Source of the DNA: an uncultured Acetatifactor sp.
Lineage (GTDB): Bacteria; Bacillota; Clostridia; Lachnospirales; Lachnospiraceae
Length of the DNA: 64,000 nt
NCBI GenBank assembly: GCA_910578815.1
Contig: CAJTSE010000001.1
Span: forward strand, 186,001 to 250,000
Direction: 5' to 3'
Made by a program: the position numbers and the translations under genes. The notes under the pieces were generated by a model that saw nothing but the letters and a program-made list of their open reading frames with translations, was not told the DNA's origin and searched no databases. Numbering within the stretch: position 1 is the first letter of the stretch; the number at the start of each line of letters is the position of its first letter. Of the stretch, positions 1-7,595 are shown piece by piece.

Positions 1-548
1 CCGATGGTTCCCAGATAATGATGCAGCAGGAAACTTAAACTTCCCCCAAGAACGCCGCCGCCGTTTCTGGCATCCCGGCATCTCTCATAAATCTCCTTAA
101 TATTATATCCTGCAGTTCCCATAGAATCCGGTGTGGAAGGACGCCCGGCAATCAGGTCGCACACTGCCCCTAATATGATAAACAGAGCAAAACCTGCAAT
201 AATTTTCCTTATTGCGTTAGGATTTCCCTCATTTGCAAACCGAAACGCAACCGCAAGAAACAAAAGAACCGGAGCTGCATACGCCGTAAATCCAAATACA
301 CCAAAAAGGAAGCCGCTGACTGCGTCTCCCACCGGCCCGATTATGCCAAAATTGCAGCAAAACAAAATAACCATCAATATAAAAAGTGCGATCAGCCCGA
401 TTTCATGAAACAGTGCACTGTCTCCTGCTTCCCTCTGCAGATCCTCCGCTCTTTTTCCTGTCCTGCCTTTTTGACTACCTGATCTCGTACTCCCGGAATT
501 TTTCCTGCTTTGTGAAGTTGATGTCTTTTTTCCGGTAGAAGCTGCCAT
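1..548 (-). CDS. ftsK: DNA translocase FtsK/SpoIIIE, N-terminal part (runs off left edge)
   Basis: Partial gene: only about 182 N-terminal residues are present, and the ATPase motor lies beyond base 1. FtsK/SpoIIIE is the septum-anchored pump that clears chromosomal DNA during division or sporulation. A Ser/Thr/Lys/Arg-rich cytoplasmic tail of about 45 residues is followed by hydrophobic stretches (IALFILMVILFCC, APVLLFLAVAF, IIAGFALFIILGA), as in the multi-pass anchor, then the glycine-rich GGGVLGGSLSFLL. The ATG is read from 548, behind AGAGGGG. No Walker motif is in view, so the name rests on the anchor pattern. It is downstream of hscC with its own probable promoter. Confidence 0.72.
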   Translation of the reverse strand, partial: MAASTGKKTSTSQSRKNSGSTRSGSQKGRTGKRAEDLQREAGDSALFHEIGLIALFILMVILFCCNFGIIGPVGDAVSGFLFGVFGFTAYAAPVLLFLAVAFRFANEGNPNAIRKIIAGFALFIILGAVCDLIAGRPSTPDSMGTAGYNIKEIYERCRDARNGGGVLGGSLSFLLHHYLGTI

Positions 549-590
549 ATGTCATCATACCCCTCTTGTTTTCATTTCCCGCCGCATATT

Positions 591-619
591 ATTATAACAC
601 TTCCGAGACAACTTGTCAC
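591..619 (-). promoter_or_regulatory. Probable sigma-A promoter of ftsK
   Basis: On the minus strand GTGACA (614-619) is separated by 17 bases from a perfect TATAAT (591-596), about 43 bases ahead of the ftsK start codon. It separates ftsK from the upstream hscC gene. Confidence 0.55.
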
Positions 620-662
620 CCTTCTTTCAACCCCGATCATTCCCGGCAGTTTTCTGCTTGTC

Positions 663-2384
663 CTACTTGTCAAGAAAATCCTCTTCCTCCCGAAAGAAAT
701 CCTCATGAAATTCCTCAAACGTCACCTGATTCTGCTCCAGGGATTCCAGATAAAGCAGCAGCCGGACAAACCCCTGGCGGATTTCTTTCTCTTTCCCGCA
801 AGAAAGCAGATTCTCATATCGACGAATTTCCTGCTCCAGACTTTCCCGCGTCACCCCGGTACACTCCATATATACCCGGTGCGCCCGCTCAAGCAGCAGA
901 CGGTCCCGCTCTTTTCCCTTGGGATACATGGCCATGGATTTCAGTTCCTTTAGTCTTTCTTCCAGTTGTTCCTCATCCAGCCCGATCCTCCTGTTCATAA
1001 TCACCTTATGAACGGACTTTCCCGGTCTGTCCACATGAATATCCAGGATCCCATTAATATCGTAGAGGAAGGTAACTACTGCACTTACCTCCCCCGCAGG
1101 CAGCTTCGGCAGACCGTCAAACGTTAAAGTGCCCAAAAGCAGATTATCTCGGACCATTATGCTCTCCCCCTGGTAAATCTTAAACGTCATAGCTTCCTGA
1201 CCGTCCGATGCCGTAGAATAAATCCGGCTGCGGCTGCAGGGCAGCGTATCATTGCGTTCGATAATAGGGGAAAATGTGCCATCGTACAACTCCATTCCCA
1301 GAGAAAAGGGACAAATATCTGACAGCACCATATCCCGAATCTCTCCTGCTCTTGCCTTTATTGCCGCCGCCAGCCCCACCCCCAGCGCAATGCTTTCGTC
1401 CGGCCGATCGTCCACCGCCACGCAGGTTTCCGCAATACTTTGAATATATTGGCGTACCACCGGCATTTTGGATGAGCCTCCCGCTAAAATGACCTTGTCA
1501 ATTTCTTCCCAGGTCATACCGCTGTCATTCAGCACCTTCTCCATCGGCCCCGTCATACGCTTAAAAAGCTCTGCCGAAATATGAATTAACTGCTGGTTAC
1601 TCATCTCCATGGTATACTCGGCTGTCCCCAGCATAAAAGTCCGGACAGCTCGGTTTTTGCCGCTCAGCATCCGTTTCAGTGCTTCCGCTTCCTGCAGTAC
1701 GGCACCCTGTTCCTCCAAAGAAAAGTCTTCCTTCGTCAGTCCGTTTTCACTGTAAAAATGTTCCGCGATCAGCTCGTTAAAATCTTTCCCGCCCAGGTAA
1801 TTATCCCCGGACACCGCCCGGATTTCCACCATATTGTCAAAGGCTTCCACCATGGACACATCCAGCGTACCACCGCCAAAATCAAAAATTAGAAAATTCT
1901 CCATCTCTTCGTTTTCCATATGGTGTTTCAAGGCCACTGCGGAAGGCTCGTTGATCAACCGCTCTACCTTAAGCCCCGCAAGGGCTCCTGCATTTTTCGT
2001 GGCAATCCGCTTATCGTCGTTGAAATAGGCAGGCACACTGATCACTGCCTCTTCCACTGCCTCCCCCAGAAAACGCTCCGCATCCTCCTTTAAGCTGCGC
2101 AGCACCAGGGCAGACAGCTCTTCCGCTCTGTACTCTCTGCCATAAGCCTTATAGACAATATCCGTTCCCATATTACGCTTAAACTCCTGAAAGGTACACT
2201 CTGGCCGGGTAATCAGCATTTCCTTTGCAATTTTTCCCACAAATACCTGTCCGTCTCCGTCGATGCTCACCACGGAAGGCGTCAAAAATTCCCCAAGGGA
2301 ATTGGGAATCAGCTCCGCCCTGCCCTCCCGGTAAACTGCCGCCAGGCTGTTCGTAGTTCCAAGATCAATTCCAATGATTGCCAT
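663..2384 (-). CDS. hscC: Hsp70 family chaperone, HscC type
   Basis: An ATP-dependent Hsp70 chaperone of 573 residues, shorter than DnaK (about 610-640) because the C-terminal lid is reduced, as in HscC. Phosphate-binding motif GIDLGTTNS is at residues 5-13, INEPSAVAL at 144-152, the phosphate-2 motif IFDFGGGTLDVS at 166-177, and the adenosine motif ILAGGSSKMP follows near residue 310. The substrate-binding part is followed by a charged helical tail. The start used is the ATG at 2384 behind AAGGAG; a longer frame upstream overlaps the preceding gene and has no Hsp70 similarity. It lies 52 bases after a J-domain gene, its likely co-chaperone. Confidence 0.88.
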   Translation of the reverse strand: MAIIGIDLGTTNSLAAVYREGRAELIPNSLGEFLTPSVVSIDGDGQVFVGKIAKEMLITRPECTFQEFKRNMGTDIVYKAYGREYRAEELSALVLRSLKEDAERFLGEAVEEAVISVPAYFNDDKRIATKNAGALAGLKVERLINEPSAVALKHHMENEEMENFLIFDFGGGTLDVSMVEAFDNMVEIRAVSGDNYLGGKDFNELIAEHFYSENGLTKEDFSLEEQGAVLQEAEALKRMLSGKNRAVRTFMLGTAEYTMEMSNQQLIHISAELFKRMTGPMEKVLNDSGMTWEEIDKVILAGGSSKMPVVRQYIQSIAETCVAVDDRPDESIALGVGLAAAIKARAGEIRDMVLSDICPFSLGMELYDGTFSPIIERNDTLPCSRSRIYSTASDGQEAMTFKIYQGESIMVRDNLLLGTLTFDGLPKLPAGEVSAVVTFLYDINGILDIHVDRPGKSVHKVIMNRRIGLDEEQLEERLKELKSMAMYPKGKERDRLLLERAHRVYMECTGVTRESLEQEIRRYENLLSCGKEKEIRQGFVRLLLYLESLEQNQVTFEEFHEDFFREEEDFLDK

Positions 2385-2436
2385 ACTGTTTTCTCCTTGC
2401 TTCTTCAGGCATCTGCCTGCTCCGTTCCGGGAATGC

Positions 2437-3576
2437 TTACTGCTCCGTCCAGTTCCGGTGCTGCTCCTGCATATTTTGAAAACGTTCCTCCAGCTCCTGC
2501 TGCCATTCTTCCTGTTCCCGGCTCTCCCGCAAGAGTTCTTCCTCAATCCTTTTCTGTTCCTGCAGACTTTTTTCCCGCGCCGTATTCGTCATCTTTTTTA
2601 CCGCCAATGTCAAAATCAGGGCCATCGCCAGCAGCATTAGCAACGTTCCAAAAGTCCAATACTTTATCCGTTTTCTGCCGCTGATGTTCCGCTGGTCCTC
2701 CAGCCACTTTTGATTGTCTTCAATAAACCCGTTATAATATTTTAAGTATGCCTGAACGGAAACCCCATTCAACAGACTGCCGTCTATCCCCCGGTCCTTC
2801 ATAATCTGCAGAATTGCATAGTGTTCCCCCCGCATCTCCCTGGATACCAGATGTTCCGACATAAAACAGGTAACCCTGCTCCGCCATTTCTTCCTCCGCC
2901 ATTTTGCACTGACACCTTTCAGACGGTCGGCCTTTTTTCCTTTTTTTTCCGGCTTCCAATAAAGCTCATACCAGTATTCAAAATAATCCAGCGTTTCACG
3001 AAACCACCCGGAAACCGCGCAAATTTCTTCCAAAAGTCTTTTTTGAAAATCCTTGTAAAAAAACAAATCATCATAGGCCGGCCGAAACAGAAAATAACTC
3101 CAGACCGCCTGAACATTCTGCAGATAGGGATTCCAGACAATCCGATGGAATTCCTCAAAAAACTTTTCTTCCAGCTCTTTTCTGTAAGAAGAAGAGACAT
3201 CATCATAGGAAAATTGGGGCTGCGGCTCTCCTTGCTCTGCGGCTGCTCCGGCGCCTTCTACAGACTCCGCAGCGGCTTTTGACTTCCCGCCTGCATCTGC
3301 CCCTTTCACTGGTTCCGGTTCCACGACAGTCTCTTCCTTTGCCGGCTCTACAGCTGCTTCCCAAGCTTCCAGCCGCGGCGTTTCTTCCATTTTCCAGGCT
3401 TTACCTGCCGTATCGCTTTTCGCCTGCCTGAGAGCCTCCTGATAAGCGCAGCGCAGACACTTGAATTCTTCCGGATATTCCTCCGGATGCCACGTCTTCG
3501 CCCTGTCCGCATATGCTTTTTTGATCCTGACAGGATCCGCCGTCGGCGAAATTCCCAGAATCTCCCATATATTCAT
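2437..3576 (-). CDS. Membrane-anchored J-domain protein, HscC partner
   Basis: A 379-residue protein with a short J-domain at residues 1-55 (WEILGI...IKKAYADRAKTWHPEEYPEEF). The invariant HPD tripeptide that stimulates Hsp70 ATPase reads HPE here. A Pro/Glu/Ala-rich linker (about 70-115) leads to an aromatic-rich middle part, one transmembrane helix at about 305-327 (WTFGTLLMLLAMALILTLAV), and a C-terminal Glu/Gln-rich coiled coil. The type II or tail orientation is not decidable by eye. Adjacent to hscC and probably cotranscribed with it. J-domain identity is good; client and location are inferred. Confidence 0.75.
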   Translation of the reverse strand: MNIWEILGISPTADPVRIKKAYADRAKTWHPEEYPEEFKCLRCAYQEALRQAKSDTAGKAWKMEETPRLEAWEAAVEPAKEETVVEPEPVKGADAGGKSKAAAESVEGAGAAAEQGEPQPQFSYDDVSSSYRKELEEKFFEEFHRIVWNPYLQNVQAVWSYFLFRPAYDDLFFYKDFQKRLLEEICAVSGWFRETLDYFEYWYELYWKPEKKGKKADRLKGVSAKWRRKKWRSRVTCFMSEHLVSREMRGEHYAILQIMKDRGIDGSLLNGVSVQAYLKYYNGFIEDNQKWLEDQRNISGRKRIKYWTFGTLLMLLAMALILTLAVKKMTNTAREKSLQEQKRIEEELLRESREQEEWQQELEERFQNMQEQHRNWTEQ

Positions 3577-3682
3577 GCCGTCACCCCTTATAACACTCTC
3601 CTGCGAAAATATATTGTTTCGTCTGCTCAGAAAACAGTGATTTAATCAACACTTCCTAATGTATTGTGTAATCAAATTGCCG

Positions 3683-5398
3683 TTAAATATCCGGCTCCGG
3701 AAGCAGAAGCAGCATACCCATGGGAATAAAGTTCCAGTCCGGACCGATGGCCGTTTTATTTGCCCTGTAAATGATAACAAACTGATAGGGATCACCGTAA
3801 AACCGCTCCGCGATTGTCCACAGACTGTCCCCCCTCTGCACCACATAATAACAGGGGAACTCCGCACCTTCCCCTGATTCGCCTTGTCCCAAGCCGCCTT
3901 CCGTCTCTCCCTCGGCTGCCTGTCCGGTCCAGTTTTCTCCTTCTTCCTTCCCTTCCCCTGCCGTCCTGTCCGCCGGGACAATCCCGTCCTCGGTGGGAAG
4001 CAGTGCTTCCGCCCACATCTGCTCCTTTAAAGGCTCATACCACTCATCAATCCTGCCGCCGTTACCAACCTCCGTTTCAAAGGTGATCTCTCTGAGGACA
4101 TTCCCTTCCGCATCGGTGCAGAGCAGTCTCGCCAGCTTGCTGCCCTGATATTCCAGTCGGACTCCGGCGCCATCCTGCAGTTTTTCCTCCAACTGTACCC
4201 GATCTCCGTCCTGCAGCGCTTCCTCCTGATTCTTCATCTGCAGTCCGTATTCATAGCATTCCGCCAATGTGCCATCTGCGTTATAGATATACCGCTTTAT
4301 GGTGGTAACGCAGATTCCTCCGTCCACCGAACACTCCAGCTCTCTGACCTTATTTCCTTCCTCATACCAGCAAGCGGTATAGGAATGAATCCTGTCATAA
4401 CTGCAATGCAGGCTGGAAATCATGTTCTCCCCGTCGTAGGTCTGCCAGTTTCCCTCCCAGAATTTCAGCTCCCTGTTCCATTTTGGCTCTTCCTGCCCAA
4501 GAATCCGGATGTCATCTCCGCCGCTTCCCCCGCTGTAGCCTGCCAGATAATACATTTCTGTCTTGACATTTTCATCGGTGGTTACATAATGCGCCGAATT
4601 AAGATGCCCTAACGGTTCATAAGAAAGCCGTACCGCCTGATTCTCTCCGTACTCCGTGAAAACCTCCCTTAAAGGCTTGGTAGTCTCATCCCCCTTGTTA
4701 TAGCAGATATAATAAATCTGCCGCCCTTCCTCATCATAGCGGTACAGATTACAGCTTGTAACCAGATCCTCCTGATCATAATGATACTCCGATACCGGGT
4801 CGTCGTTTTCATTGAAAGTCGTGGTGAACCAAGTACTCTTCTGTCCGTCTTCATCATAGTTCTGTACCACCGAATAGGTACTCCCATCCGGCATATACCG
4901 AAAAAAATATTCACTGCTTAATACTTCGCCGTCGTAACGCTGTTCCAGCGTAAGCCGATTTCCCTCATCGTAAGTAAAGTGTACCTCCCTGTAGGTCTCC
5001 CAGCTTAAGCCAGGAGATTCCGACTGCTCCAGAATCCGATTGCCCTGCTCGTCATATGTATAGTGCTTATATTTAAAAATCTCCCCTGCCGAATCATATT
5101 GGCGTATGGCAGTACGCCGTCCCTGATCATCATAAAAATAATATGTAATATTCCAGAGTGCAAAGCCGTCCGCTTCTTCCGGTATGTTTTTTTCTGCCAA
5201 TTCCATATGATCCGCCGCACCGCCCCGCCGTTCCTGCTCCTTTTGCTTTTCCGCCTGCTCCGCAGCCGTCTGCTTTTTTCCCTCCTGCGAAAAAAGCTGA
5301 AACATCATGGAAACAGACGCCGCCATCATCCCCAGTATAACTACGATTAAGTACCCGACTACCCGAAATATCGCCTTCCCTGTTTTCTTTTGATTCAT
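3683..5398 (-). CDS. Membrane protein with YD-like repeats and C-terminal LysM domain
   Basis: A 571-residue protein of unknown function. A basic N terminus is followed by one transmembrane helix (about residues 12-35), a charged Gln/Glu/Lys stretch, then many YD/RHS-like repeats (YTYDEQGNRILEQS, FTYDEGNRLTLEQ, YNYDEDGQKSTW types) over about residues 70-400. The last 55 residues form a LysM fold (YVVQRGDSLWTIAERFYGDP) that binds N-acetylglucosamine polymers, so an outward, peptidoglycan-contacting role is likely. The ATG at 5398 is preferred over an upstream TTG at 5422. It precedes the J-protein/hscC pair, whose intergenic gap is 106 bases. Confidence 0.7.
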   Translation of the reverse strand: MNQKKTGKAIFRVVGYLIVVILGMMAASVSMMFQLFSQEGKKQTAAEQAEKQKEQERRGGAADHMELAEKNIPEEADGFALWNITYYFYDDQGRRTAIRQYDSAGEIFKYKHYTYDEQGNRILEQSESPGLSWETYREVHFTYDEGNRLTLEQRYDGEVLSSEYFFRYMPDGSTYSVVQNYDEDGQKSTWFTTTFNENDDPVSEYHYDQEDLVTSCNLYRYDEEGRQIYYICYNKGDETTKPLREVFTEYGENQAVRLSYEPLGHLNSAHYVTTDENVKTEMYYLAGYSGGSGGDDIRILGQEEPKWNRELKFWEGNWQTYDGENMISSLHCSYDRIHSYTACWYEEGNKVRELECSVDGGICVTTIKRYIYNADGTLAECYEYGLQMKNQEEALQDGDRVQLEEKLQDGAGVRLEYQGSKLARLLCTDAEGNVLREITFETEVGNGGRIDEWYEPLKEQMWAEALLPTEDGIVPADRTAGEGKEEGENWTGQAAEGETEGGLGQGESGEGAEFPCYYVVQRGDSLWTIAERFYGDPYQFVIIYRANKTAIGPDWNFIPMGMLLLLPEPDI

Positions 5399-5469
5399 AA
5401 ACTGCCTCTCTCGACGCCGCAAATCTGTAACTGTTCCGCCATGCCTCGAAAATTGTCTGCTACACTAAA

Positions 5470-5499
5470 ATTATACACTGGTAAAATTCATCTTGTAAA
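5470..5499 (-). promoter_or_regulatory. Probable promoter of the LysM/YD-repeat gene
   Basis: On the minus strand TTTACA (5494-5499), 18-base spacer, perfect TATAAT (5470-5475). The -35 hexamer shares five bases with the -35 of the divergent promoter. Confidence 0.5.
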
Positions 5500-5521
5500 C
5501 ACAATATTAAAATGATAAAAT
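5493..5521 (+). promoter_or_regulatory. Probable promoter of the lipoprotein-metF pair
   Basis: TTGTAA (5493-5498), 17-base spacer, TAAAAT (5516-5521), 46 bases before the lipoprotein start. It overlaps head to head with the minus-strand promoter at 5470-5499. Confidence 0.45.
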
Positions 5522-5567
5522 AACCATACTGCAATAAAAGACACGCGTAAAAAGGAAATTATACACA

Positions 5568-6587
5568 ATGAAAAAACATCTGCTGCCGGCGCTGGCGATC
5601 AGCGCCTTTATTATCATCTGCTTCTCAGGCTGTGCCAATGGCTCTGCTGCCGAAAAGACTCCCTCTGTGACGGAGGAAAACACCGCCGCTGCCGCCGCCA
5701 TCGGCGACACCATCACCATCGACGATTCATTTGAATTTCACCTGGAATATGTCAATATCGCAAGAGAGCCGGGGCTGTACCATCCTGCCGAAAAGGGCAA
5801 GGTATATGTGGACTTCTGCCTTTCCTGCAAAAATATCGGAAATGAAAAGGCTGTGGTCCATGACATTATAACCGGAACGCTGGTATATTCCGGCATTTAT
5901 CAATATACGGGTTCTCTGATGGAAGAAGAGGGCGAAAACCGTTTTCTGTCACGCACCTATTACGATTCTTGGGTTGACCCGTCAGATACGGTGTATCTGC
6001 ACTATCTCTTTACCGCCCCGGAAGAAATAGTAAGCAGTGACCGTATGCTTGAAATCAACACCGCCATCTGTGGCAGCGACTATCGAATCCTGGTGCGGGA
6101 AGGAGAAACCGGCCCTATCTCCGTCGGCGAAATCAGCGAGGCCTCCGGCAAGACCTCCGAAACTATTGCCAACGGTGAAATCGTAATTACTGAGAACGCA
6201 AAATTTTATGTGGATTTTTATGAAATTACCACCGACGTGGTCCCGCCCAATCCGGGCATGGCATACAACCACTTTGCTGCGGAAGCAGGGGAAACCTATG
6301 TCAATTTCTGCGTGGCATATCAGAATTTGTCCCCTCAGAAAATTCCCGCCAAAAAGGCCCTTTCCGTGAAGCTGACCATCGACGGAGAACAATATCCGGG
6401 CGCCGCCATGGTGGAAATAAACGACAGAAGCATGTTTGAAGCCGCCAGTTCCATTGACCTGCTGCCCCTCAGCACAGAATATATCCACTATCTGTTCCCG
6501 ATTCCCGAAGATGCGGCCGCTGACGGTAAAAGTATGGAAATCTCCATCAAAGCAGACGGTGTCAGCTACACCTATTACTGCTGGTAA
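5568..6587 (+). CDS. Lipoprotein with two tandem DUF4352-like domains
   Basis: A 339-residue exported lipoprotein of unknown role. A type II signal peptide ends in FSGC, so Cys22 would be lipidated. After an Ala/Glu-rich tether there are two similar beta-rich domains (about 45-175 and 195-339). Each has the pattern FxLxY/F...GxxYVxFCLxxxN followed by a T/SEYIHYLF-type strand, resembling the extracellular Ig-like domains often found in Clostridia. The antisense frame is also long but has no ribosome-binding site. It lies 18 bases before metF, so the two share a transcript; a functional link to folate metabolism is not evident. Confidence 0.7.
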   Translation: MKKHLLPALAISAFIIICFSGCANGSAAEKTPSVTEENTAAAAAIGDTITIDDSFEFHLEYVNIAREPGLYHPAEKGKVYVDFCLSCKNIGNEKAVVHDIITGTLVYSGIYQYTGSLMEEEGENRFLSRTYYDSWVDPSDTVYLHYLFTAPEEIVSSDRMLEINTAICGSDYRILVREGETGPISVGEISEASGKTSETIANGEIVITENAKFYVDFYEITTDVVPPNPGMAYNHFAAEAGETYVNFCVAYQNLSPQKIPAKKALSVKLTIDGEQYPGAAMVEINDRSMFEAASSIDLLPLSTEYIHYLFPIPEDAAADGKSMEISIKADGVSYTYYCW

Positions 6588-6605
6588 ATTAAGAAAGGAA
6601 AAATT

Positions 6606-7463
6606 ATGATCAAAACCATCTTTGAGAAAAAAAGAAGCCTCTCCTTTGAGGTATTTCCCCCCAAGAAAGACGGCGAATTTGAAAAAGCCTTCGATGTGCT
6701 GAACGCCTTGGGCGAACTTAACCCCGATTTTATCAGCGTCACCTACGGTGCCGGCGGCAGCCGTTCCGGAAAGACCATAGAAATTGCCTCCTACATACAA
6801 AACAAACTGGAGATCGACGCCGTAGCACACATGACATGTGTGGGCAGCCGCAGAGAACAGCTGCTGGCGGTTTACGAGGAATTAAAAAAGCACAATGTAA
6901 ATCATGTGCTGGCCCTCAGAGGGGACCGGCCCAGGGATATGTCCGACGAACAGTTTGCCTCACGAGATTTCGCACACGCCAGCGATATGATGACATTCTT
7001 AAAGGAACAGACGGATCTGATGCTGGCTGGGGCCTGCTATCCTGAAAAGCATTTTGAGGCCTTCAGCATGGAGTCCGACTTAAACAACCTGAAGAAAAAG
7101 CAGGCAGCCGGAGCGGAATTTCTCATCAGTCAGCTGTTTTTTGACAATGATTTTTATTATGGTTTTCTGGAAAAAGCAGAAAAAAAGGGAATTACCATTC
7201 CCATCTGTGCCGGTATCATGCCCATCACCTCCGCAAAGCAGATCGGCACCACCATCACTCTGGCAGGCTCCAGCGTGCCCAAGGCCTTGGCGGACATCAT
7301 TGCCTCCTACGGGGAAAATCCGGAGGAAATGCGCAAAGCCGGAATTGATTACGCCATCCGCCAGATCAGAGATTTACAGGAAAACGGCGTAAGCGACATC
7401 CACCTTTACACCATGAACAAGCCGAAAATGGCGAAGGAAATTACCGACGCCATCTATCGGTAA
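6606..7463 (+). CDS. metF: 5,10-methylenetetrahydrofolate reductase
   Basis: Reduces 5,10-methylene-THF to 5-methyl-THF using FAD, feeding methionine synthesis and, in acetogenic relatives, the Wood-Ljungdahl methyl branch. At 285 residues it has the usual bacterial TIM-barrel length. Diagnostic motifs are LSFEVFPPK near the N terminus, the catalytic-Glu segment, YGAGGS, AHMTCVG, NVLALRGDRP-like VLALRGDRP, and FLISQLFFDND. Start ATG at 6606 behind AGAAAGGAAAAATT. No metV-like zinc partner or methyltransferase gene is adjacent. A strong hairpin follows at 7552. Confidence 0.93.
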   Translation: MIKTIFEKKRSLSFEVFPPKKDGEFEKAFDVLNALGELNPDFISVTYGAGGSRSGKTIEIASYIQNKLEIDAVAHMTCVGSRREQLLAVYEELKKHNVNHVLALRGDRPRDMSDEQFASRDFAHASDMMTFLKEQTDLMLAGACYPEKHFEAFSMESDLNNLKKKQAAGAEFLISQLFFDNDFYYGFLEKAEKKGITIPICAGIMPITSAKQIGTTITLAGSSVPKALADIIASYGENPEEMRKAGIDYAIRQIRDLQENGVSDIHLYTMNKPKMAKEITDAIYR

Positions 7464-7551
7464 ACTGTAAAGCCTGCAGCCGACGAAACATGTACCCGGC
7501 GTCCGCAGATACAGCATATCCGCAGGCATGGTATACCTGCCGGCACAGCAC

Positions 7552-7594
7552 GTCTAAAGAGGCCGCCTTCATGGCGGCCCCTTTAGACTTTCTT
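7552..7594 (+). terminator. Terminator between convergent metF and sigma-factor genes
   Basis: GTCTAAAG with GGCCGCC (7552-7567) pairs across a TTCAT loop with GGCGGCC and TTTAGAC (7573-7588), then TTTCTTCTC follows. It sits between convergent genes and could serve both strands, although a T-rich tail exists only on plus. Confidence 0.7.
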
Positions 7595-7595
7595 C

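Noticed and set aside
5982..6830. 282-residue minus-strand frame opposite the lipoprotein and metF
   Set aside because: Phe/Gly/Val-rich shadow of two well-supported plus-strand genes; no ribosome-binding site.
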